Assembly (NCBI RefSeq): GCF_001649575.2
Contig: NC_051431.1
Coordinates: 1,653,352-1,717,351, forward strand
Reading direction: 5' to 3'
Origin: Kryptolebias marmoratus
Lineage: Eukaryota; Chordata; Actinopteri; Cyprinodontiformes; Rivulidae
Length of the DNA stretch: 64,000 bases
The translations under genes and the position numbers were made by a program. The notes beneath the pieces are model-generated. The model had not been told where the DNA came from, searched no databases, and worked only from the letters and a program-made list of their open reading frames with translations. Below are positions 52,701 through 64,000 of this stretch, in pieces. Position 1 is the first letter of the stretch, and each line of letters begins with the position of its first letter.

Positions 52701-55002
52701 GCAGAGCTGCTTAATGATGTAAAACAAACTCAGTTCCAAATTTATTCTTGCTTTTATGCAGGAAAGCATGAAGGAACGAAGGAAAGAAAACTAAAAAAAC
52801 AAACAGAAAACTAAATGGGAGCTCATGAGACAAAGATAAAAACCAGCTCTTTTAACCAGCAGGATAGTTTATTGCATAAGAAACACTTCAGAGATGTGTT
52901 GAAATACGTCTTTGCAGTGAAGCGATCAGATCTGTCACCGCGGCGTCACTCCTCCAACAGAGCTGCTTCCTGAGATGAAACAAAAGCCAGTAAACTTGCT
53001 CTCAGTGACTGCCTGCACGATAAACTTCTTTCTAATTGAATAAAAACCAAGTTAACTGGAGATAAAATCCAATTTGTGGAGCAGCAGCAGGAGAGGAGGG
53101 GCTGCAGCATCAGCTCTGGCTCCTCAGCCAGACTGACGTGGGTTCGTTTGCCAGCGTGCATCTTTTTCTTTGTCCCCCCTCATCATTGGAAGGTGGGTCT
53201 GTTTTGTTATTTATCCTTATTAATCATCTGAAGTTGTCAGGCGATGGGCTTTCTGTTATGTTTGGGAGTTTTCTTTGCCTCGTCGGGTCATTTATCAGCA
53301 GCTGACAGCGTCCTCAGAGTCCAATCTGTCTCTGACAGGAACTTCAGTCATAAGAACATCACAGAGGACAGATTTAGCACCTGTTTCACACACCTGTAGA
53401 GCACAGTGATGGTAATGTGGGATTTTAGGAAGACTACTGACATATCTAATCTTTATAACATTTATAATATAGGCTGGCAACGTGCACAAATACATGACAC
53501 GTCCTGCTCAACCATGTGATTCACTAACATGTCTATATTTGGAGGAATGACAATGGAAAAAAGCCAAGTTTATGTTTGTCTTTTAAATGGTGAGCCAGTG
53601 ATGATGTCACAACCAATGGCACCTTTTCATGTTGTGCTGGAAGGTTTATCGAAGCCGTCATGTGTTGCAGAAATGACTCGTTCAAAAATCAGGAAGACCT
53701 GAAGATAAGTGGACCTGCATGAGCAGGTTTCTACAGGCACCCACGCAACCCATAAAAAGGTCAAATTATTACATGTGTTTAAAAAAAGCAGCATGAAAGT
53801 AACGCACCCACACCCACACATGATTCTGTGCACAAGCAATGGACTTCCTGTGTGTCTTCAAGCGTTGCGGTGGTGGTTTTGTCTGCAGTGACAGTTAAAG
53901 ACGAAGACTTTGTTGGGTGTGGGATGCTTTGAGTCCTAGTTTACATCGTGTTATCGCACAATTCTCACAAAATGACCAATATGGTCATCAATATCGTGCC
54001 TTATATTTACATTTCTACTTTCAGCAGGCACCATTAGACAAAAGGAAACACACTGAAGCTTATTGGTTCGTCTGCCAATGCTTCTGAAAGGGACTAAATA
54101 AGAGTCATGACAAAGATATGAGAAGCAAAGATGAGCTCAAACATATAAGGAGTGATCAGCTGAGATGATTACAGATAAACTGTACCTCTTCAGCTCTACA
54201 GGGTCCAACAGAAATGTCTAAAATACGCAAAACTTTACATAAAATCCCCACAGAAACATCAGTATAGTTCATATCTCAGTCCTGGACAAGACTCATCTTC
54301 TCTATTTGAACTTCCTGAACTCAGCTGAGGAGGAAATAAAGACTTACAGTCAATAGAAGAGGAGAAAAATGAAAGTCAGATCTTTGTTTTAGTCAGAAAT
54401 GGAGCTTTTGTTCCGTTTCCCAGTTTTCTGTTTTGAACTTTCTGTTTAATTTCTTTCGTTTTAATCACAGTTTATTTGTGTTTAGGCAAAAAAAGAAAAA
54501 GGTTTAGAGACCAAAACTCCATATTTAGGAGAAAAACAAGATTTCTGCTCTTTAAAGGACTTTCTGATTTTATTTATAGAAGCATGATATTTATTAACCT
54601 GATACCCAACTGATTTGGTCTCAAACATAAACTATTTTTAACAATACATAGATTAAAGTTTTAAATGAGGTGCCTTTTCTTATTTTCTCATTCTTATTTA
54701 TTTTTATTGGACTGAATGTTCAGTTTTATATCTAATACAGAGTCTTTTTGTGTCCTTATTCTTGTAGAAAACATTGAAATGTTTTGGAATAATAAAGAGC
54801 AGTTGTGTAGAGTCAAACAGTCTGTGACTAAACGCCCGAGGCCGGACGTCACAGCTGGACTGATGCTCAAGAGACATTTCTCAACAACTGGAAATGTGTC
54901 TCCGTATGTATAATAATGACCTTTATCAACCTGTTCTGCACCATTAGGTATAGTTCACCAGCATAGATCTTCTGCCAGAGGAGATGAGGTCGAAACAGCC
55001 AT
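49788..55002. other. Non-coding, nothing recognised
   Basis: Five kilobases of AT-rich sequence with only short, unrelated open frames and no repeat that I recognise. Confidence 0.35.

Positions 55003-55042
<40 letters not shown>
55003..55042. repeat. (CA)n microsatellite
   Basis: About 20 CA units. Confidence 0.97.
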
Positions 55043-55045
<3 letters not shown>

Positions 55046-55824
55046 TCAGTCGCCTCAGATGACATTGCTCGACTTTTGTTTCCAAGAGTACGTCAAGTCT
55101 CCACGGCTTCACGCTTTTGTCTAACATCTTTTTATATCAGAGCTTAACTGCACCGTTAAAGAGCAACGTGACGCAAGAAAACAAAAGAAGAAAAACTGGA
55201 TAATTTGAGGCATGACATTCAAGCCAAACAAGTAAAAGCTAAGCTCCTGGTTCTTTAAAACAAGCTGAAGTCTCTGAACTTGAGGCCTAATCAAGAAGAA
55301 TTTAGGTCAATGGACATCTTGTCTTAAGTGTAAAGTTAAAAAATAATATTAAAACTGGTTTGTAGGCGTTAAATGATCTGAGCTAAAGCTTTAATGTAAG
55401 AAAATAGCAATTATTTTAGCTTTCGACAGCTAATTTTCCTATAATGTTTTCATGCAAAAGAAAAATTGCGTCTTTTTTGTGAAACAGTTGTCCTGCAGAA
55501 AGATTATCGCTTTATTATCCAGTGCAGATGTTCTCCTGCAGGTTTTCTGGAGAAAAGGATCTTCATTTTGAGTTCATTCTCAAACAGAAAAGACTAAATC
55601 AGATCCTTTTAAAGTAAGAAGCAATGAGCAGTGCTTCTTTCCAACTCAAGTGGAGCTTTGCATCCATTATTGAGCCATCAGTTCAGACTCTGTCGGTTTG
55701 ATCAAGGCTCCTTAGATCTGGATTTAATTTTCATCAGCTTTTTTACATCTGGTTCGAGCTTTACCCACTTTGATGCACAAACTCAGAGCTAACAGATCTC
55801 ACGATACCGATAATATTACATTTA

Positions 55825-55930
55825 GGATTTGACCAAAACTTCTATAATTCAGTCATTTCTCAACATAAGATGATCTGAGTTTAAAACTTGGAAAGGCAGC
55901 AGGTGATGTGCATTCCTTCAAGGCATGTTA
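55825..55930. repeat. End of the interspersed repeat family, reversed
   Basis: CAGTCATTTCTCAACATAAG, ATGATCTGAGTTTAAAACTT, GGCAGCAGGTGATGTGCATT and CCTTCAAGGCATG. Confidence 0.65.
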
Positions 55931-56374
55931 GGTTTTTATTTAAACATGTTCCTAACTGCGGTAATGATGCTGGTTAAGAATTAACCGTGCCTTAAGGTAA
56001 AGTCATTGTCACTTATTCCACAGTCCCACAAAATGAAGAAAATCTGGTTTGAACTTGGTTAATGTTCATAGTGTTGGTAAATATTGGGCTAAAGCTTTAA
56101 TGTAAGATTTATTGCTGTCTTTGTTTAGGACATGTAAAAAACAGCTGCTGCGGTTACGTGATTGATCGTACCCAAGCTTTAGTTTTTGATGTTTTGTAAA
56201 TAGTTTTTTGTGAGAAGAGAAAGACGTCAGACTGTGAAACCAGGAAGGAAAAGGACATAAACAAGGAACTGACTATCTGAGAAGGAAGCACGCGGGTCAA
56301 ATGATGTCAGGGACGCTGGGGGGCGTGTGTTGATGTGGATTCAAAAAAGGTTAAAAAACAAAAACAACTGGACT

Positions 56375-56785
56375 TCTATTCTGTAGTTGAAGACTTTCTC
56401 AGTTCAGAAATAGAGAGCCGAGATGTGATGTAAGCTGGCAGATTGTTCTCGCTCTCCTAACAACAGAGGCTCGTTAGGGTCCTTGTTTGTCTGACTCACT
56501 GATGGGCCACTCTGGTTGATTGGAGTGAAACTGACTGGGGATCAGGCCTAAAGCTCCATTATATGTTTTTGAAAGCTGAAATCTGAGACCTCCTCCTCTG
56601 TTTAATGTTGGTTTCTCCTTTTTGACATAGATGGCTTATTTTACCCCCCTCTCGAACCATCTGTCTTCTCGGTCCAAAATATGAACATTTTGGACCTCAA
56701 AGGAGTGTCCCTTATCCTTGAGGTGTAGGTGGACAGCTGAGTCCTGTCCAGAAGAGGTGGCTCTCCTGTGTTGAGCCATGCAACA
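56375..56785 (-). mobile_element. GIY-YIG retroelement fragment (Penelope-like), broken
   Basis: The minus strand from 56779 reads MAQHRRATSSGQDSAVHLHL, KDKGHSFEVQNVHILDREDR and WFERGVK, then a TAA (56636-56638), then AIYVKKEKPTLNRGGGLRFQ. This is the characteristic end of the GIY-YIG endonuclease domain of fish Penelope-like elements (recalled), where the stop position is a Glu codon. The GIY and YIG motifs themselves and the reverse transcriptase are not present. A typical 3' tail (CTGAACTGAGAAAGTCTTC on the minus strand) follows at 56389-56407. It is a 5'-truncated dead copy. Confidence 0.65.
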
Positions 56786-57309
56786 TGGCTGGATGAGAAT
56801 CTACACCAGCATGTTGATGTGTCCAAGTCTGAACAAACTGAATTCTGATCTTCAGCACCAATCAATCTGTGGAATACAAGCATGTACAAACATTCTGGTT
56901 TAATCAGTACTGAGCCTCGTTTTTATTGTTTTGGTCACAGTTTCCATTTTGGTCAATAATACTGTAGAAACCAAAGAATTTGTTTTTGTTGTTTCTACAA
57001 CAAACTGGCAATAATTATGTCCAGAGAGACCAAAAAAAATCAATTTTCTAATAGATTTTCCATGTTTGATTTTTCCTCTCACAGACCAGATCTATTTTAT
57101 GAATAAAATACTAATATTCAAAAGTGCTTATAATGTGGTTCAGACTTTAAGATTAATAGTTGAAGATGTAAATGCATGTTTCTGTTTTGGCCGTAAAGTC
57201 TCGGGTGTTTGCTAAATGTTCCTGTTGACAGGTAAACAGTGAAAGAAGCAAGATGAAAGTTAAAAAAATGCATGTCATCATAACAGCTGACCACAGAAAG
57301 ACACACACA

Positions 57310-57595
57310 CACATGTTATGTCTCTCTATCTTTGCAGGGACTTTCCATTGACTTCCATTCATTTCTACACCCTAACTACAGCCTAACCCTGACCCTTACC
57401 CTAACCCTAACCATTACCAGTACATAGCTAACCCTAAACCAAACCTTAGTCCTAAACCGAACCCCTAACCCAAAAACATAATTTCTCCTTGTGGGGACCA
57501 GGCTTCGGTCCCCACGAGGAGCAGTTGGTCCCCACAAGGTAGTATATGTTAGGAAAATTGTCCCCATAATGTATCAAATACATGGCCACACACGC
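57310..57595 (+). repeat. CCCTAA-containing interspersed repeat, copy A
   Basis: Bounded by CA-rich microsatellite at both sides. It contains GGACTTTCCATTGACTTCC, a degenerate telomere-like run of CCCTAACC units, and two GGTCCCCAC motifs. It is nearly identical in inverted direction to 61600-61835. Confidence 0.85.
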
Positions 57596-59400
57596 ACACA
57601 CACGTACACACTGGTGCCTTCATTCAATCAAAGTCATAAAAATGATTCAAGTCCAAACACTGACAAACATCAGCCGGTGGCTCCAGTTTTACAGCCCATT
57701 TGTTGTCACGGAGAGACACAAACAGTAAGATGGCAGAAAAGACAAGGAGGACACAGGGAAGTTTTAAAAAATAATAAAATAAAAACCACGGTTGCCACAT
57801 TTCATGCAAAAAAATCCAAGGGGTCACAACGTGTCGAGTGACGCACCCGTGGTGCTAAATTCTAACTTAAATCATGATCTCCAGAAAATATTACACTTCA
57901 TATTTCATTCATTACTATCAATAGACATAAAAAATAAATACTTTTCAGTTATAAAGACCAACTTGTGATAAAATGACAAAAAAAACCCAGAACAAATTCA
58001 GTCCTGTACTGAGTTCAAATCAGAAAATACAGAAGGATTCTGGATTTTAAAGAACATGTGGCAACCATAAATAAAATGCAAACCTTGTCATCCGTAAGCC
58101 TCCTGATGCTGGATAAAGACTGTGCTGTGACATAAATCAGAATGTGGATGGGTTTTGCAGGGTCTTGATGAGGTTTTTATGCTGGTATCAAGAAAACAAT
58201 GAGCTCCACATTATGTGTCACAGCAGCTAACAGATCTTTGCTGCAGAGCTTTGTGCATAACCTGCGAAGCCCATCCATGTTCCAAATTTTTCTTTTACAT
58301 CATACTGGGGTCATTGTCCAGCGTGAAGAGGATTGCAGTGCTGCCCATCCTGACACGGTCCAAGAGAGTGATGCCAGAATGAGGCCTGGAGATGCTCTGT
58401 GGCAGGATCTGTGTGGGATTGGGCTGCAGATTTATAGATCCTGGTGAGGGCATGGGAGAACATCTCTGGGATGCAGAAAAAAGCAGTAAATAAAAGTTAT
58501 TTGGAGCACATCATGATTGACTTCACACTGAAGGAGGTTTGCCTAATTTGTCACAATTCAGACTTATCTAATAGGTTGTGGAGGTTATAGAGAGCTTAAC
58601 AGAGTTTTAATCCAGTGTGAAGGGGGCTGATGGCCATTGGAGTGTCAGGGACAATTAGCAGAGCATCAAAAGTAGTCTGAAATAATATTATGCATACTTT
58701 TTAGGGCATCTTAAAGCTTGTTACATAATCCGCAAGAACCAGAAAATTGTTTGTTTACTTGAGGTGGTAAGAGCAACAACAAAGTTTGTTCAGGCTCGGA
58801 CATATCAGGAGAAAAACTCCTGATCGCCACAAGAGAAAGAAGTTCTGCCCAGATGACGTGTTGACAACAAGCTGAAAGAGAAAAATGACTTATTTTCTTG
58901 CAGCCCCGGGAGAGAAAAGAACTTTCTCAGTTACTGCAGAGCATGAATCAGCCATCCCCCTCCTGAAACTTTGGGTTAATTTGACTGCAGGAGGGTTAAA
59001 GATCATGACAGCCAGGAGCTCCCAGTGAGCACCACGATGTCCGATAAAACTAGACAATTTTGCTGTCAAACGTTTGGGTCAAATAACTTGTTGAACTGTT
59101 CAGTGCTCATAGATGAAGGTGGTTTTTGCCGGCGCAGCAGAGTCTGAAAACCTCTGATTTAGGATCTAACTGCTCTGTGAACCTGAGACATTTTGTCTTT
59201 AACGGGAAAAGGATAAAAGAAGGAGATGAGTCAGAAACATGAGCGTCAGCAGGAAACTAGGAGCAGCTCTGCACATAAAGATCCAAACCTTACAACCAGA
59301 ACCCGAGGTTTCATATATCCATTCTTTAAAAACGCTGATGGCGGGGGTTAGTATCAGTGTGTCCCTTTCAAACTCTGTCCCCGTATGATGGAGTAGAAAG
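57596..59400. other. Non-coding, nothing secure
   Basis: No feature supported. An open stretch at 58199-58447 has no clear relative (see rejected items). Confidence 0.35.
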
Positions 59401-59800
59401 CAGCATTTCTGGAAGGAATGCATATCGCCCGCTGCCTAGCATGCTAAAGAAAACTTTGATGTGGTAGAAGCTGAGAGACATCCTCACACATACTTTAAAC
59501 CAGAGGTGGCCAACCCTGGTCCTCAGGGCCACCATCCTGCAGGTTTTCCTTGTTTCTCTGCTCCAACACACCTGATTCAGAGGTTAAATCACCTCTTCAT
59601 GTTCTGCAGAAGCCTGTTAATCACCCATTGATTCAAATCAGGTGTAAACTTTAATTAAGAGTTTGTGCAAAACATTGTTTACAAAGTTTGACCAAAACGG
59701 CTCCAACGCTGTCTCTCCTAATGAAAAGATGATCTTAGTCTGAAACTCTGGGATAAAAGGCGGTGGGCGATATGCATTCCTTAAAGGAATATCAGGCCAT
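59401..59800. mobile_element. Small inverted-repeat transposon with a MITE nested inside
   Basis: Left end CTGGAAGGAATGCATATCGC then CCGCTGCC; right end GGCGGTGGGCGATATGCATT then CC. These form inverted repeats of about 25 bp. Between them are the family's internal sequences (GATGTGGTAGAAGCTGAGAG, TTTGACCAAAACGGCTCC, AAAGATGATCTTAGTCTG), interrupted by the MITE at 59501-59645. This copy shows that the family is an inverted-ended DNA transposon. Confidence 0.7.
59501..59645. mobile_element. hAT-like MITE copy, right arm lost
   Basis: From AGGTGGCCAACCCTGGTCCT through TCCAACACACCTGATTCAGA to CAAATCAGGTGT, very close to the left two thirds of the element at 27986. The right arm is missing at 59645. 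Confidence 0.75.
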
Positions 59801-59959
59801 TAATTCAAATACAGAAACAAAGCCTGCCATGATACAGCAGTAAAATGCTCCTGTTTTATATAATGAATGTTTAATTAACATTTAATAAAGTAGACAAAGG
59901 CAGCTTCCTGCTGGTGTCGGTGTTCAGGTTTTGTTTTTAGGAAAGAAGAAAAATAAAAA

Positions 59960-60180
59960 AGTCTGTCAGAAAAATCAGAGCAGACACTTTTGGCTGCGTC
60001 TCCCCGTCCACACGTCTCTGAGTTTGAGACGGGCGCCCGCGGCGGCCATGACTGCCATAACGAGATGCAAACAGTTCAGCGTCAGCTCCTGTAAGGGTTC
60101 AGGGAGAAGCCTCCGCCTCTTCCTGAAGAACCAGGCAGCGATAAACCCGACTTATCAGTTCTGGGATTATTAGTGCAGAC
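59960..60180. other. Short GC-rich island of unknown nature
   Basis: Locally CpG-rich (GGGCGCCCGCGGCGGCC near 60030). Open in two directions: a minus-strand frame reads VGFIAAWFFRKRRRLLPEPL then QELTLNCLHLVMAVMAAAGA, and a plus-strand frame also stays open. No splice sites or family match decide between a coding exon, a 5' region or plain conserved DNA. Confidence 0.25.
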
Positions 60181-60904
60181 ACGGCGGCGGGCTCGAACCA
60201 AACTGATCACTGTGTGAATGCTGACTCAGCGTTCTCACCGTTGTTTTCCTGTTTATACTTCCTTCCAGACGTTAAACTGCTCTGCATACTTTGGGCTTTT
60301 TTAATCATTCATGTATCAAAACATTCTGCTCATTCAGGAAATGGGTGCTCTGACGTTTGCTTTTTGTAACTTTTATACTTTTTAAAATATTTAACTTTAT
60401 TTAAAGTGAAATTCCCCATAAAAATACACAGAGATCTCTGTAGTTTCTTCAAAAACATTGTTCTTTTTGAATTCTGCTTCAGCAAACTGGCTCCATTTTT
60501 GTCTTCTTACACAACCTTTAGCTAACTTTGTGCCACTTTAAGCTTTTAGCTACAGGGTGGCTATATTAGCTACTGTTTTGCTAATCTTATCATCTGTTAT
60601 GCTTCTTTTAGCGACTGCTCTGCTGCTTTGCTTTGAGCTCTCTGCTTTTAGCTGCTTTCAGTTTGTGTTTTGCTAACTTTAGCCTCTGTTCTGCTAATTT
60701 TAACTTTGATTTCTCAGTTTTCGGTTCTTTCCGGAGTCGTTAACCTTTTTTACTCTGTACGCTTTACAATCTGTAGCCTTCAAAGTGAAAAATCTGACCT
60801 GAAACAGAGCAAAAAAGGTACAAAAGTTAAAAAAACAACAAAATATAATCATAAACTAAAACCAGAAATAAAAAGTGATATTCCACCAAGGTTGTGTGAA
60901 CTGT

Positions 60905-61130
60905 TAGCACAGTGTTGGGGATGACTCTCAGCTACTACCACACCAAATGTTTGTTTTACGCTAAGGTTGCTTAGATATGGCGGCCATCTTGAATTGGGTT
61001 GACTCCAAAAGTTCATCAGTTGTAGACGTTCATCTCCTTTCTGATCATTTCAATAAAATCTGGTCAATGAGATATTTTGCTAATAAACAGTCACACAGAC
61101 ACAGACATGGGTAATTACATGATCACCTGC
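60905..61130. repeat. Copy of the interspersed repeat family
   Basis: GACTCTCAGCTACTACCACA, ATGGCGGCCATCTTGAATTG, TCATCAGTTGTAGACGTTCA and GGTCAATGAGATATTTTGCT. The internal and 3' part are well preserved. Confidence 0.7.
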
Positions 61131-61537
61131 AGGAGGTCGATGATGAGAAAAGGAATAAGATCAAAGAGAGATGAGATTTTTCCCTTAATTATCACCAAAC
61201 AACAAGAAAATGTGAGTTTTATTTACCCTCCGTTGGACCCGAAGGGGAGAGATCTGCAGTTTCACACCGGATGTTTGTCGAGAACGAAACATGCAAATTT
61301 ATGTTCAGTGAGTCACAAGAAATGTCCGCAGATTTAAACAGAATGAGTTAACGGTCCGACTGTTTATAAATATTAGTTTCCAGCAGAAAATAAAGTTGTG
61401 AGCTAAATAAAAAAAGGTTAAAACAGACGTTCAGTGAGGAAGATTTTACACTTTAGTGCACAGTTCTGCTCGGGATTTTAAACTACATATCAGGTGTTAC
61501 TCGTAAGATTTTGATCGCCGAACAATTATGTTTATGC

Positions 61538-61539
<2 letters not shown>

Positions 61540-61600
<61 letters not shown>
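61540..61600. repeat. (TG)n microsatellite
   Basis: About 30 uninterrupted TG units immediately left of repeat copy B. Confidence 0.97.
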
Positions 61601-61602
<2 letters not shown>

Positions 61603-61829
61603 TGTATTTGATACATTGTGGAACCCAAGCCTGTGGACCAAAGCCTGGTCCCCACAAGGAGAAATGATGTTTTTGGGTTAGGGGTTCGGTTTAGGACTAA
61701 GGTTTGGTTTAAGGTTAGCTATGTACTGGTAATGGTTAGGGTTAGGGTAAGGGTCAGGGTTAGGCTGTAGTTAGGGTGTAGAAATGAATGGAAGTCAATG
61801 GAAAGTCCCTGCAAAGATAGAGAGACATA

Positions 61830-61835
<6 letters not shown>
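61600..61835 (-). repeat. CCCTAA-containing interspersed repeat, copy B (inverted)
   Basis: The reverse complement of 61641-61833 matches 57313-57506 with only two differences seen over about 193 bp. Copy B has a shorter end (the segment with the second GGTCCCCAC is reduced). It is flanked by (TG)n on both sides. Confidence 0.88.
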
Positions 61836-61864
<29 letters not shown>

Positions 61865-61871
61865 GGGGGGG
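61833..61871. repeat. (TG)n followed by a G run
   Basis: About 14 TG units then about 10 G. Confidence 0.95.
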
Positions 61872-61904
61872 GTGGTGAGACACAAACATGACAGTAACTC
61901 AATC

Positions 61905-62035
61905 AATATTTCAGTAACTGAGCTAAAGTTTTGCTGCTTTTGTAAAGTTTACAGGTTGTTTCTCAGCATAAAAAGATCTTAGTCTAAATCTCTGACATTA
62001 GCGGGCAATAAGCATTCCTTCAAGAATACCATATA
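61905..62035. repeat. Piece of the interspersed repeat family, reversed
   Basis: TTTCTCAGCATAAAAAGATC, TTAGTCTAAATCTCTGACAT, AGCGGGCAATAAGCATTCCT and TCAAG. Confidence 0.6.
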
Positions 62036-62602
62036 AGTTTTTAAAAATCCATGTAAATTTACAATCTGCCTGATAGTTTACTTGCTTTTCCTTCATTGTT
62101 GTCACATTTGGCAACGTGGCCTTGTTTTCTGATTAGAAAAAGCTTGTTTTCATCCCCAGAAGAATGAGGATCAAAGACTACAGAGCTAAGATTACAGAAA
62201 AAGAACCCTGTGAAGAAATAACGTTATCAGTTCTAGTTCTAGTCCAGCGGACCGGCCCACAGAGGATCTGTCTGTTCATTCATGCTCAGCAGCCTCCAGA
62301 TGGCTGAATTTATTTTCCTCCTGCAGGGCTTATGGAACTCTACACTTTCCAGACACTTCTTACTGTGATTCCCCTACGCGTAATTATGGAAAGAAAAGCT
62401 TCATGCACTAATAAACAAGTCTCTGATGGGGAACGAGAGCCCCGTTTTTGTTTTCAAATTAATTTAAAGCAAATCTGCAAACATGAAAAAAGATGCCATC
62501 TGGTCGTAGCAGAGTTGTTGAATTAAGAGAGAAGCTGGAAATCAGTACAATTAAAGCAAAAATATAAAAAAATAAACATCTGAAATACACTTTACATGAT
62601 CA

Positions 62603-62945
62603 TAATAAGGAAATGCATATCACCCGCCACCTAGAACTAAAATCATCTCATGTTAAGAGAGAGTTAGAGCCATTTTGGTCAAATATTGATCAGAGTCTGA
62701 ATTAAGAATGACTCTCAGCTACTACCACCTCAAATTTCAGCTTAATATCTGTAAAACGGATTTAATTATAGCCATTTTGGCACACTTTAAGGTCAGTTAG
62801 TTGACCCAAGTCTTAAAGATACATCCAATAATAACTTTCTGAAAGTTTCACTAAGTTCTATCCAGTGGTTCTTGACATATTTTGCTAACACTGCAGAGAA
62901 AAACATTACTAAAATGCTGCATATTTTGGGTAATGTAACCCAGTA
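62603..62945. repeat. Longest copy of the interspersed repeat family
   Basis: AGGAAATGCATATCACCCGC, AAAATCATCTCATGTTAAGA, GACTCTCAGCTACTACCACC, TCAGCTTAATATCTGTAAAA, ATAGCCATTTTGGCACAC, ATCCAGTGGTTCTTGACATA and TTTTGCTAACA in order. It provides most of the consensus. Confidence 0.75.
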
Positions 62946-63107
62946 AAGTCCCACGTGTCTCGGTTGTTTGGTACTTTCCTGGACATGTGGAGCATGTCAG
63001 CTGATACAGATAAGTGAATTAAAAGAGGCAAGTTTCAGGCTTTAAACTTTGCCTTCTTTGTCCAAACCAGATTTCACGCATCACGGTTCCCTAAACACAT
63101 GTAACAT

Positions 63108-63138
63108 GAGTGTGTGTGCGTGTGTGTGTGTGTGTGTG
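63108..63138. repeat. (TG)n microsatellite
   Basis: About 14 TG units with one CG. The remainder to 64000 shows nothing recognised. Confidence 0.9.
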
Positions 63139-64000
63139 CATTGTGCTCGGTGCGTATCACCGGAAGCCTGATGAAAAGATACAGCAGTATCCTGCGGTCG
63201 TTGCAGCGATGGCCTGTCTGAGCTTCTCGCACAAACAAAACATCCGTGACGTGTGCAGATATTTCTGCTGTGTCATGTGGGAGCCATCCAGCTGCTGTAA
63301 GATCAGCACTCAGGTTACACCGGCGCTGCAGAACTGATGTAGCCAACTACAGGCTTCTGGTCTACAATACGTTTGTTTGTTTCAGCGTCTCACGTTACAA
63401 GCTGTTGTTAAGTTTCACTGTAATTATGATGATGTCGTTATCGAGACACAAAGTCTGCACTCAGAGGTGAGGCGGTCTTACTGTCAGGCAAGAAGTAGGC
63501 ACCTGCATCGGGCATCAAGGTACTCAGAGTCTATTAAACTTACAGGATGGATTTTATTTTTTATTTGCTAGAAATGCTACAAAGATAAATGCATGTCCTT
63601 ACCTACATATTAGCACAACAAACCGTTCAACTGGGATGCAGTCGGAGCGTAAACAAGCAAAGGCTGGGCTTGGCAAAGCTAAAAAGAAAAGAGGAAAAAA
63701 TGGAAAACTTCCAAAGACTTTTCCACTTAAGCTGCAAACACAAACTCTAGACGTTGATGCTTGCAGGAGCACCTGTGTTAGCATGCTAATGGCAAAAATT
63801 AGGATAGGGCCACAAACTGCAAATGAAACTGAAGTGTCATGATTATCAGCTTTTTGATTAGTCAGGGCCAAAGTGCCTTAAAGATGCTGACTCGGAATCT
63901 GAATATCTACCAGCGTTAGGGAAACACGCTCATCTGTGAAGATAATATCTGTTTGAGTGTTATCTTATGTAGACTGTTGCCATGGAAACAACGTATTACA

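Noticed and set aside
57361..57480. Telomere or interstitial telomeric array
   Set aside because: CCCTAA units are degenerate and mixed with other sequence, and the same arrangement recurs at 61.7 kb as part of a dispersed repeat.
58199..58447. Possible second Tc1-like transposase piece on the minus strand
   Set aside because: A stretch around DNDP loosely resembles the QDNDPKHT block, but surrounding residues and frame do not hold up and no inverted ends were found.

Overview
This window is vertebrate genomic DNA, most likely from a ray-finned (teleost) fish. The evidence is one gene split into many small exons with GT-AG introns, AT-rich introns and intergenic DNA, many dinucleotide and tetranucleotide microsatellites, and dense remains of mobile elements typical of fish genomes. 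These include Tc1-like, PIF/Harbinger-like and hAT-like elements, non-LTR retrotransposons, and a GIY-YIG retroelement fragment. The species cannot be named from the sequence. Four runs of N interrupt it: 15990-16015, 25713-26440, 41860-42578 and 49120-49604.

The one confidently recognised gene is an echinoderm microtubule-associated protein-like gene on the + strand, best matched to EML2 and spanning about 2.4-22.4 kb. I could join 22 coding exons (2452-22432) with matching phases into 2385 nt, or 794 codons plus stop. The product has an N-terminal coiled coil, a Ser/basic linker, the HELP motif and the WD-repeat (TAPE) beta-propeller domain. A second possible first coding exon lies inside intron 4 (9667-9683). 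It has the right phase to splice to exon 5 and would give a 648-residue protein without the coiled coil, close to the usual length of the short mammalian EML2 form. So the gene seems to have two promoters, giving one product with the trimerisation coiled coil and one without.

Downstream of the gene (about 23.6-64 kb) I found no coding exon I would defend. At 31.76-32.13 kb there is a compact CpG-rich block ending in a strong splice donor. It looks like an untranslated first exon of another + strand gene, with its coding exons beyond the window. The rest is intergenic or intronic DNA carrying repeats.

Notable repeat structures are: a Tc1-like transposon (25.25-26.72 kb) with terminal inverted repeats of about 200 bp and an open transposase C-terminus beside an assembly gap; a 629-bp PIF/Harbinger-like element with a TTA target duplication, inserted into an older repeat at 29.92-30.55 kb; a palindromic hAT-like miniature element at 27.99 kb with relatives at 48.7 and 59.5 kb; a family of small inverted-repeat elements with about a dozen pieces between 19 and 63 kb; two nearly identical inverted copies of a degenerate CCCTAA-containing repeat (57.3 and 61.6 kb); and a 19-bp minisatellite immediately after the exon 4 splice donor.

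Exon boundaries were set by eye from splice consensus, reading phase and remembered EML family sequence. No alignment or database search was run.
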